From Symbiodinium natans (taxonomy: Eukaryota > Sar > Dinophyceae > Suessiales > Symbiodiniaceae), in NCBI GenBank assembly GCA_905221605.1, contig CAJNDS010002551.1:2501-30000 (forward strand): a stretch of 27,500 bases of DNA, written 5' to 3'. This document shows positions 1-8,700 of the stretch, piece after piece. The notes under the pieces are model-generated. The model was not told where the DNA came from, ran no database searches, and worked only from the letters and a program-made list of their open reading frames with translations. The position numbers and the translations under genes were made by a program. How positions within the stretch are numbered: the first letter of the stretch is position 1; every line of letters starts with the position of its first letter.

Positions 1-490
1 GGGCATTGGCTCCGTACCGCTTGGATGGCGTCAGCTTGCTCTGTTACCATTGCGCAAATCAAAGACTCGACGATGTTATGGAGGAGCATGCTGTTCCAGT
101 CAGACCCGAAAATGCTGCCAGGTCCAGTCGCCCGGGGGTGGTGGGGTCTGCAAGGCAGAAATTGGCTTTAATGAGGAAGGGAAGCGAGCTTGCGACTGAC
201 GCTCCCTGGAGTCCTGGAGGCACAGAGCCAGACCTGCGAATGGTACTAGCCAAAGCCAGTCTCCTCCGAAACGCCAAGCACGGACTTCCATTGCTCATCT
301 TCCGGATTGTCATGCTGGAGGAACGCCAGGTTTCCAGAACCTCACTGGGCTCGTGCGGCGCAAGATTTTGAAGATCTGGCGGAGGGCTCCAGCGCACGGA
401 GATGACAACGTTGAAACTGATTGCAACTGACATAAGGCCGCGTTTCCAAGTCTGTCGCTGGCTGGACACCCAGTCGGCTGAGGTGGTCGA
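1..490. other. Unassigned sequence, possible genic fragment
   Basis: This stretch has overlapping open frames on both strands (about 120 codons on plus, about 147 on minus). Neither gives a protein family I recognise, and neither has a clear compositional advantage. It could be an exon fragment of a gene cut by the window edge, or non-coding. It ends at a repeat module that is also found near 18604. Confidence 0.3.
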
Positions 491-571
491 CGTTTCGCTC
501 AAAACTTATTGGGACCCAAACCCTATACAATTTCTATAAACCCTAAACCCTAAACCCTAAACCCTAACCCT
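491..571. repeat. Dispersed repeat module ending in telomere-like CCCTAAA units
   Basis: A short conserved stretch (TTTCGCTCAAAAC, then ATTGGGACCCAAACCCTATA, then TTTCTATAAA) leads into CCCTAAA heptamers at about 538-571. Nearly the same string occurs at 18604-18680 on the other side of the LTR element. CCCTAAA is the complement of the TTTAGGG telomere repeat known from plants and reported in dinoflagellates. Here it is interstitial and degenerate. Confidence 0.8.
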
Positions 572-677
572 CAAGCTCCAGGAGGCCAAAGGATGCCAAA
601 AAGCCACAAAGCCCCAAGGCCAAATCAGGCCCCGGGCCTCCCGAGGCTCGCCCCTGCCACCCGCCCTTCCAAAAATA

Positions 678-771
678 AAAATGTGGTTCCAAAAAACAAC
701 GTTTCGGTCAAAACGTTTCGGCCAAAACGTTTCGGTCAAAACGTTTCGGTCAAAACTTTCGCTCAAAACGT
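678..771. repeat. AAACGTTTCGGTC tandem repeat module, left copy
   Basis: After AAAATGTGGTTCC, a unit of about 14 bp close to CGGTCAAAACGTTT is repeated several times with small changes (GGTC or GGCC). It ends in CTTTCGCTCAAAACG. The core AAACGTTT is palindromic. A second copy with the same leader lies at 18524-18619, in the same orientation. Confidence 0.8.
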
Positions 772-772
772 C

Positions 773-878
773 TAAACCCTAAACCCTAAACCCTAAACCC
801 TAAACCCTAAACCCTAAACCCTAAACCCTAAACCCTAAACCCGAAACCCTAAACCCTAAACCCTAAACCCTAAACCCT
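773..878. repeat. Interstitial telomere-like array (CCCTAAA)n
   Basis: About fifteen near-perfect CCCTAAA heptamers in tandem, with one CCCGAAA variant near 840. It is followed by ordinary AT-rich sequence, so it is an internal array and not a chromosome end. Confidence 0.9.
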
Positions 879-957
879 CAAGACAAAATAAATAGAAATT
901 GTATGTGGTACCAATCTGAATTTTCAAAGATATTTGTCTAAACAGCTGACAAACAGA

Positions 958-1017
958 GTTTAAGTAAATTAATCCAAAGCGGGAGGCCGGGAGGCCAAAT
1001 GTTCAATTTACTTAAAC
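958..1017. repeat. 13-bp inverted repeat pair
   Basis: GTTTAAGTAAATT at 958-970 and its reverse complement at 1005-1017 enclose about 34 bp that contain a tandem GGGAGGCC. This could form a hairpin or be the remains of a very short inverted-repeat element. No target duplication was recognised. A second perfect inverted repeat, GGCTCCCAAT with a 3-nt spacer, lies at 1114-1136. Confidence 0.5.
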
Positions 1018-1134
1018 CTGTGGGGCCTTCCCGTGCCCCGGCAAACCAAAGCCCAACTCACCTCCCAAAGCCCAAAATTGGCTTCCAAAACCCCCAAAAT
1101 TGTCCGCTTCCCAGGCTCCCAATAAAATTGGGAG

Positions 1135-1177
1135 CCCCAGCCCAGGCCCAGCCCCAGGCCCAGCCCCAGCCGCCCCA
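1135..1177. repeat. CCCAG-rich low-complexity tract, insertion site of the LTR element
   Basis: The tract is made of CCCAGG/CCCAGC units and runs directly into the 5' LTR. Similar CCCAGCCCCAG sequence resumes right after the 3' LTR at 18435. The element therefore inserted into this tract. The repetitive nature makes the exact target duplication uncertain. Confidence 0.75.
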
Positions 1178-1477
1178 TGTGAGCAGGTCTATGCACGCAC
1201 GCTGCATGTGCAAAGCTGCCAGGGCCAGTACTGTAGTAGTTTTCCTTTGCATGTAGAGTTTTGCAATTCGCATCAATGCCAATGTTTTGGCTCAAGTACC
1301 GAGCTTGTGCCTTTGAGCACGGTAGTTTCGTACAGTAGCTCTTAGGTTGCTGTGCGGTCCGACCGGACGCACTCAGGCGTAGCTGCACAAGTGCTTGAAC
1401 TCGCGAAGTCGTAAAACAGCGTGGCCGGGCTGTGATTGCATTGGTTTAGTGCAAGTCCAGTGCTGGTCGACTTCACA
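1178..1477 (+). repeat. 5' long terminal repeat
   Basis: This is a 300-bp terminal direct repeat, TGTGAGCAGG to GACTTCACA. It differs from the 3' copy only at 1445. It contains TTTTGGCTCAAG at 1285-1296, identical to the last 12 nt of the dinoflagellate spliced leader as I know it (CCGTAGCCATTTTGGCTCAAG). A GCCA lies three bases before the match. The sequence shows no TATA box. Confidence 0.95.
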
Positions 1478-1479
1478 AT

Positions 1480-1497
1480 TGGGGGCTGTTCTGGGAA
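1480..1497 (+). promoter_or_regulatory. Candidate tRNA primer binding site
   Basis: Two bases after the LTR there is TGGGGGCTGTTCTGGGAA. Its complement ends in CCA, as expected for a tRNA 3' end. Read as a tRNA, the next seven bases give an acceptor strand of AACAGCC and a T-stem strand of CCCAG. The cognate tRNA cannot be named from this window. Confidence 0.45.
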
Positions 1498-1553
1498 ACG
1501 TACAGCTCTTGTGCCTACGGCCCGAGTGGGCAAGCATTGCTTTGCTTGTCTGT

Positions 1554-1657
1554 CGCGGTCCGTGACCTGGACGCGTGGACTGTGTGCCACGCTTGCGGCC
1601 TGTTAACCAAGGCGCGGCGCTTCGTGTGCCACGCCTGCGGCCTGCTAACCAAGGCGC
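1554..1657 (+). repeat. Cluster of three bulged-G hairpins just before the Gag start
   Basis: Hairpin 1 (1554-1575) has stem CGCGGTCC/GGACGCG and loop GTGACCT. Hairpins 2 and 3 (1595-1615 and 1637-1657) have stem GCGGCCT/AGGCGC and loops GTTAACCA and GCTAACCA. All pair with one unpaired G on the 5' side. Hairpins 2 and 3 sit in a 36-bp unit repeated with period 42 (1582-1617 and 1624-1659). The ATG of the Gag-like ORF follows hairpin 3 by four bases. The position suggests a role in translation or packaging, which is inference. Confidence 0.7.
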
Positions 1658-1661
1658 GGGG

Positions 1662-2705
1662 ATGTCCGCAGAGGTTGCAGGTCAGGCCGAGGGCGTCACC
1701 CTCCTCGAAGCGATCGAAGGTGGTGACGTTCCCTATCCCGAGCGGATGAGCTACGTCGCTTGGCTTAAGTGGCGTAGGGAGACCGGCAGTCGTCCGTTGT
1801 CCAAGCGGGATGGGGTTAGCACAACGCCAGAGCAGGAGGCGGCTCTCTGGCGAAAGGTCATGAAGTTCCTCCACGACGCCGAAGGCGAGGACGAGGAGGA
1901 AGAGGAAGAAGAAGAGGACTCTGAGCTAGTCCCTGAGGCCTCGGGCGCTGGAGGCGACAGTCCGCCGCGGGTGGACGTCAGCGCCGCGGCTAGGGAGCTG
2001 GCCATGGTCCCTACCGGTGCTGCCTATGTCCCTGCTACGGCACCAGGGTCCCGCCCGGCGGGACCGTCCGGTCCGCCGTCGACAGCAGGTTCAGCGCCAG
2101 GCACCGCAGAGGGCTTGCAGGCGGAGCTGCGCGCGATTTTCCGTCCAGACCAGGAACCGGTCGCGGACTACTTGACGCGCGTTTCGCGGATTGTCCTCGC
2201 GCTCAAAGCGCATGGAGTCACGGTGAGCTCCCGTGACCTTGACGCCTTGAGCACCAAAGCCACCCTCCTTGCGGATGAGTTCTCGAAGATAGGCGGGGAC
2301 TGGCATCCGACAAAGATGGTCCGTCGGCTGCGGACCAGGTTCTCGGTCGCGGCTTTGCGCGGTGGCGAGGACCCCGAAGACGCAGAGGAGATTCAGCGTG
2401 AAATCCAATGCATCGGGGAGCTTATCCTCGCGCTAGGGGGAAAAGAAAGCTCGAGCCAAGAGAAGGTTTGGAGCTCCCCGTCCGATGTGCCAGTTGAAGC
2501 CGTGGGGCCGCGTTCCCCAGGGCTCCCACAGCCTGCGACTGCAAGTGGGTTGGGCGACGGACGGCGATTCCCCTTTGCGCGCAAAGCTCGCGGCGCTGGA
2601 GATGGAGATAGAAGCCCTGAAGCGAGGTTCAGACGGCGGAGGATCGCAGACCGGGTCCCAAAACCCGGCGGGCGATTTCGCCGCCGCACTCGCCGCCCAA
2701 ACTGA
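1662..2705 (+). CDS. Gag-like ORF1, acidic N-terminal protein
   Basis: This 347-codon frame starts at MSAEVAGQ, directly after the hairpin cluster. An in-frame ATG at 1575 would add 29 residues made by translating the hairpin repeats, so 1662 is preferred. The protein has a short folded-looking N-terminus (SYVAWLKWRR), a run of Glu/Asp (nt about 1885-1925), an Ala/Pro/Gly-rich linker, and a helical segment (nt about 2110-2440: ELRAIFRPDQEPVADYL, RIVLALKAHG, MVRRLRTRFS). The last part, after about 2560, becomes Arg-rich and low in complexity while the +1 frame becomes protein-like. The real product therefore probably shifts into the next ORF in the 220-bp overlap. I recognise no named family. 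The Gag role is inferred from position. Confidence 0.7.
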   Translation: MSAEVAGQAEGVTLLEAIEGGDVPYPERMSYVAWLKWRRETGSRPLSKRDGVSTTPEQEAALWRKVMKFLHDAEGEDEEEEEEEEDSELVPEASGAGGDSPPRVDVSAAARELAMVPTGAAYVPATAPGSRPAGPSGPPSTAGSAPGTAEGLQAELRAIFRPDQEPVADYLTRVSRIVLALKAHGVTVSSRDLDALSTKATLLADEFSKIGGDWHPTKMVRRLRTRFSVAALRGGEDPEDAEEIQREIQCIGELILALGGKESSSQEKVWSSPSDVPVEAVGPRSPGLPQPATASGLGDGRRFPFARKARGAGDGDRSPEARFRRRRIADRVPKPGGRFRRRTRRPN

Positions 2706-5700
2706 AGCGCTGAAAGAGGCGTTAGCGCAGAGGGGCGGGCAAAGCTCCATAACGACGGTCAAAACTGACCTCACGTGGCCGACGCTGACCGACGACAAGT
2801 CGGACGCGCGAGACGTTGTCCTGTTCTACGAGGAGTTCGAGGACGTCTGCGCGCTCGCCAACAACTGTCGCGGCATGAGTGCGCGCGAGAAGCTGCTAGC
2901 GCTACGCGGGCGCTGCCGCGGCTCGCGCATGAAGACGTACACGAACGCCTACCGCGCAGCGTGGAAGTCGGGAGAGGTTCTCTCCGACCCACAGGCAGTG
3001 TACGACCGCATCAAAAACAAGCACTTGATGTTCGGGGAATCGCGGGAGGAAAGAGAAGTCCGCGTGGATGGTGAGCATGCCTCCCTCGCTAAGGGCAAGC
3101 TCACAGGCCACCAATTCGAGCCTTTGTTTGAGGCGTCGATCGCGGACCTTGAGGCGGTGGGTCTTGGGAAGACCCCACGAGAGTTGTATCTCTCGTACCT
3201 CCGCAAGATGCCCCCGTATCTCCAAAAGGAGATACGTAACGACAAGCGGTTGTGGCCCGGCGATCCCAAGGACGGCGGGCTGAGAGGGCCGCAGACTTGG
3301 GAGGAGAGCCACAAAGTCGTCTTGGAGTACGAACAGAGGGAAGCAGCGCACCGGGCTGTTTCCCACTCTGTGTACTCCACGACCGGCTCTCCAAGCGCGG
3401 ACCCGTCGGTCGCGCTAGCCGAGGCTCAGAAGGAGATTCGGAGCCTCAAGGCCGCCGCTAAGGCTGCTGCGAAGGGAGCAGCTGCCGCGGCCAAGGCTGG
3501 CGCGGATCAGACGTTTGCCGCTGCGACGAAGGGAGCTGGCAAAGGAGCGGACAAGAAGATCTGCTTCCACTTTCGCGACCACGGGAATTGCCCGAAAGGG
3601 GATGCCTGCCCGTACAGCCACGACAAGGAGCTTCGCAGAAAAGCTCTCGCGGCCAAGAAGGGTGACCAAACCTTTGCCACGGCGAAAGGCAAGGGCAAGG
3701 GGAAGGGAGGTGGCAAGGCAAAGGCCAGCGCTAAGCCCAAGGCTGCGGCCAAAGGCGCGGCAAAGCCACCAGGCACTGTTTGCCCCTTTTTCTCCAAGAA
3801 TGGGTCGTGCAAGAAGGGAGCCAGCTGCGACATGGTCCACAACCTGACGACCTCAGGAGGGACGCCGGCCTTGCCTGCCAACTGGGCCGCGCCCTCCGGT
3901 GCTTCCATGTCCAACCCCTTCGCCGCGTTCAGTGTCCAGATAGGCAGCTCAGGCGTCCAGGCAGGCGTCTCAGGAGCCGCAGGACGCGCCGCGGTGCAGC
4001 AGCACGCGCTTCCGTTGAGCAAGGGCGGGCGGGACAAGTTCGCCACCCTGGACGATCTGCCGAAGGACTGGTGGAGCCTGGCAGACAACGAGCCAGGAGG
4101 CTACCAGTACAGAACGGTAGTCCAGGTGCTCGACCGTAAGGTCGAGTGCATGCTCGACGGATGCGCCGGCGCAAACCACGTAACCGAGGAACTTGTGGTG
4201 GGCATGATGAACCGGGCTGCAGAGCTGGGGATCGGTACCGAAGATCCCGGCTTCCCGGTCGTGAGACTCGAGAAGTGGGTCCACCCCGAATATGTGCATG
4301 GCATTGCTTCGGGAGCCCCTGTTCCTCTGAAGGGGGCAGCAGTCTTGCGCGTCACGCTGCTGGAAGGCAGGACGGCGGACGACTGTCGCCCCAACACTGA
4401 AATTTTCGTGCGATGCAAAATCGCAGCCAGGGGGACGTCCGATTGGCACGGACTGATCCTCGGCGGCAGAGCGTTGGACTGCGCCGGAAGGATGGGCCTG
4501 GGCTTCAGGCCGGGTCCCGACTTTCACGTCCTCGACACGCTGGGAATCAGGATGCCCAGGTGCGAGGATCACAGCAAGACCCGGAAGGACAGGGCCTACG
4601 CCTTCGAAGCGCGGTTGTCGAGCCTGGACGACGCGTCATGCACCGAGCCTGGGGGCGGAAGCCGGGAGCTCCTCCGCTACGACGGGGAAGAGCCTCTCGA
4701 GCTCTCGCCAGGCGACGGGGTGCTGGTGCCTGTCGTGCGGGAGCAAGGAGTCTCCGCAGAGGGATCCCTGTCCGAGGTAGTGCTTCCGGTGGAATGCGGG
4801 GTCGAGGCCGTACCAGGCCTTTGGCCCACAGGAGAGGGAAAGGGGTTTGTGTTGCTCGCAGCCCAAGAGTGTGATCACTCTCTCCAGCCGGGCGAGGTTG
4901 TTGCGGAAGTGCGTTCCGGCCTCGTAAGCACTGCGGCCTGTGGTTGTGGCGCGGTTGAGACGGTTTTCGAGTCGGAGCCGTCTCCGCAGGCATGTGCGGA
5001 TTGTGGGGTCGCCGTTGCCTCGGTTGACCACGACCCGTGCTTTGCTTGCGGGTCCGCGTCCAGGGCCGCGGCAAGAAGCTTCCAAGGTTGTTCCTCGTGT
5101 GCGCGGTCCTTTGGGCGGCTGCGTACCGGCGCCAGGATCGGTGTGCTATCGGTCCTTGCTGCGGTGACTGTTCTCGCTTCGGTGTGGGGCGGGAGCGGCC
5201 CAGTTGGGCGCCCTGTTGAGGAGCCTGGAGTGCTTTCTTGCTTGGACCACCTTCCAAGCGTCGACAGCTGGTGGGAGGCGCCAGGTGGTTACGCGTCTGT
5301 GTGGGGTAGGCGCCCTGCGCAGCAGGACCTTGGGACCCTGGCGGTCGAGAAGGCGCCTTACGAAACGTGCTTGCTTCAGCGCGTAGGTGAGGCGTGGCGT
5401 CTCTGGGACACGAGGGATTTGCGTGTGGCGGAAAGCGTTGCGTGTAGCGATGAAGTTCCCGTCACCGAACGCCTCGCGGTCTTTAGGACGCGCAAAGGGC
5501 CACGCTGGGCTGGCTGGCGTGAGGGATCGGCCACGGCTGGAAGAGGCGCAAGTGATGCTGTGCGCCCAGCAGACGCGGTCGATACGGCGCGCTGCCCGAG
5601 CTATCATATCGTGGAGAGCTGGGACATCGAGAAGATGATCGAAGAGCCTCCAACGGACTACTATTATGAGAAGCTCGCGGCAGATATGCGCGCCCGGCAC

Positions 5701-8700
5701 CCTAAAGCGTGCCCGCACCTCCTCGACCACCTCGTTTCCTTAGAGGGTTTCCTAGATAAGTCAATCTTGTTTGGGTTCTCCTTCGGAATCAGCAAGGCCG
5801 AAGTTTGTGTCTCCAAAGGCAAGCTCCTGGGACACAACATTGGGCGGGACGGGAGTTCGCCTGACGAAGAGCGTTGTCAGGCGGTGATCGACTTTCCCCC
5901 GCTCTGGGAGAAGCTTCACATTCAGCAATTTTTGGGTTGCGCAAACTGGTTGCGCGGCTACCTGCCTGTTGAGTATGGGCACGCAGCCAAGATTTTAGGG
6001 CAGTGGCAGAAGCCAGGCGCCGTCTTTCCTGAAGGCGGGCTGGGCTCAGCCGCCACCGAGGGTTGCAAAGCCTTTAAGGCGATTAAGCGCATGATGCAAA
6101 ACCGCATCAATTTGGCTACCTTCGATGAGGCCTCTGCTGCGGATGGGTCGTGTCCCCTTGAGCAGATCGCGGATGCGTCGGGCATCGCGGTAGGGGGCAG
6201 CGTCGTGCAGATGACGCGTGACTTGAGCCAGCTCAAAGTGCTTATGACGCACTCGAAGAGCTTGACCCCCGCGCAGCAGAACTGGCCGCCCTTGATACAG
6301 GAGGCGTTTGCCCAGCTCGAGGTAAAGCGGGCGACACGCCGCATGTTTGGCTCTATTCGGACTCTGTGTTGGACAGATCATGCCAACCTTACCCGAGCGC
6401 AAACGTCGGACATCGGAATGGATCCGAAGCTCGTCCGGTGGGTTGCAGAAATCCTTATGGATGGGTCCGAAATAAGGAGCCTTAGCGGTCGCTCAGCGAC
6501 GCTGGGTGACAGTTTTAGCCGCAATCCCAAAGATCGGGATGCGCTCCTTGCGGCGAGGACGAAGGATCTCGAGGGCCTTTCGGGCCAACTCCGAGGTTTC
6601 GACCTGGACCAGTACCTCGGAGAGGGTACTGAGGGTGACGGACCCGTGCCCTGGGCGGTCGGCAACGACGCCGTCCCAGAGCCTGCGGGCCGTGTCCAGG
6701 CCGCGGCTGTGCCGATGTGCGTCGTCGCAGCCCTTCCGGTGCGCGTCATGGTGGTCTTTGACTACGCGCGTTGGAAAGAGCAGGACGCAGAGCTGACTGA
6801 GATCAGGCGCGTCTCCCAAGCGAGCCTCCCTGGAGTTTCTGTGGCTGTCAGGGGTTGTTGGGGTCCGTTTGAGGATACCGACGGGCTTGCCTCGCATTTC
6901 GATTGCGGGGCCGGCAGGCTCGCAGGGACTAAGAAGATCAAGCGGATCAGGGTCGACTTGCTTACTTCGTGTGCCAAGGTTCTTAGGGAAGCTTCGGGGT
7001 TTCGCCCGCAATTCCTCGTAGGACTTGGGCAAGGCGGGCTTGTCACAGCCGTCCTTAGGTGGCCTTTGGTTGTTGAGCTCACGCTCCAAGCAAGGAACCT
7101 GCAGCGCAAAGAAGCCAGGGCTGTAGGAGAGGCTTGGGCAGGCATCAAGGCTATCTGGGCGGTGCGGCCACGCCTTTGGCGCACGCAGCAAGGCCACTTG
7201 GAAGTGGCCGAGGCTTGTCCGGAACTCAAGAAGGATTTTCCGGAGCCTCCCCTGCGAGGTTTTGGGAGCGTAGGGAAGCAGGCATTGGGGGCGGAGGTTC
7301 TGCGGTCCTTGAGGCTGGACGCGGTTCGTTCCATTGATGATGCCAGCATTAGAGGGATGCTGGACGAACCGTCAAGACCCCTCTGGGACCATGAGGGTCT
7401 GTGCATCTGCGGCAAGCGGACCTACCTGTTTTCTCGCTGCCCAGCCTGCATCGAGAAAGAGGCAGTCGATACCTCGGTAGAGATAGCCGAGCGGGAGGAG
7501 CCCGAACCTCCGCTTGAGGGCGACGTTGAGGCCCATGAGGTGGGCCTAGAGGTCAACTCCGTCCTTGCAACCTTGGATAGGACAGGAGGTTTGTTTAGGG
7601 TTAGGTCCTCAACCATCCAGCAATGGGCGGTAGGGTTCAGGACTACGCCCAAAGATGCTCCAGTTCCCACAGCATATGGCATGCTGAGTGGGAAAATATG
7701 GAAGAAGAGCCATTCCATGAAGCTCAGCCTCGGCTCCCAGCACAAGGATCTTTCCAAGTGGGGCGATGTGAAGCCCTACTGGACCACATGGGTGGTTAGA
7801 GAAGATGGTGCTGTGGTGGCGGGGCATAACTGCTCGCCCCTGGATGCGGTTCAGGGCGACATCGTCGTGCATTGGTCGTCAGTGGTGAACTGGCACGGCC
7901 ACAGACATGTCGTGAATGAGCAGTGCGAAGTGCTCTGGAGGTCTAAGGGCAAAGAGGTTGCCTTAGACCCCTCCTTCGGCAAGCTGATAGCCCTTGTGGG
8001 TAGGGTTACTCAGGTCATTGGCTGGCGGGCAACCGGAGAAGCTTCGGATCCCCGCGGTTCTACCCGGCAGGCGTCAAGGGTCCTTGCTCAGTTCTCTGCG
8101 TCCAATGAGGGCGTAGAAGGGCATTGGACCGCGGGCGCTATCAGTCGCGGGAAGAATGCCAATGACTGCAAACTGAAGGGTAGAGTTTTGGCGTTTATGG
8201 GTGAGGAGCACAATGGCCCTGCTGTGGTTCTAGAGCTCGTCAGCCATAGCCCTATCCTGTGCATTTGGGACCATTCCTCAACCAAGGTCAAGGTCGAGTT
8301 TAAGGGCGGTGTTCCGTCTTTGAGCCTGGCCGCGGGGGAGGACGAAAATCGTCGCGAACAGCTTGCGGTCGAGGCGAGGGACGCGGCGAACATTTCGGAG
8401 TTCCGAGTCACGGGATCCCTTCGTACGGCGTGGTACGAGGGCCAGCGGCGCGATCCCTCATTGGCGGGCTCGATTCGCAAGCCGGAGCCGCCGATGGTGA
8501 TATCCGGAGACGGGTTGTTGGAGCGCGAGGTGACCCTCAGGACGGGTCAAACCGTCGTCGTCCCAGTGGTTCCCAACGGGGCTGCGGGCGCGAATGGGGT
8601 GACCTGGCGCCGCGCCTGCTACAATTCAGTCCACTGTGGAGTCCTTGGGGCCCATAGGTCTGCCGAGGTTACCATCAAACTGCTGGAGAGGGCAGTCTGG

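Noticed and set aside
774-878. Chromosome end
   Set aside because: The telomere-like array is short, degenerate and followed by unique and transposon sequence on both sides, so it is interstitial.
1100-1345. Open frames across the 5' LTR
   Set aside because: They cross the LTR boundary and have no protein-like features. The LTR explains the sequence.
1575-1661. ATG at 1575 as start of the Gag-like ORF
   Set aside because: The added residues are a translation of the tandem hairpin unit. The ATG at 1662 directly after the cluster is a better start.
3394-3414. GCGCGGACC/GGTCGCGC stem with bulged G in pol, and similar stems at about 8714, 10233 and 10731
   Set aside because: The stems match the hairpin family, but the loops are 3-4 nt and unrelated, and the pairing follows from common GCG-GAC and GTC-GCG codons. 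They are counted as chance.
8601-8610. GTGACCTGG match to the hairpin loop in pol
   Set aside because: The flanking bases do not pair, so it is only a short sequence match.
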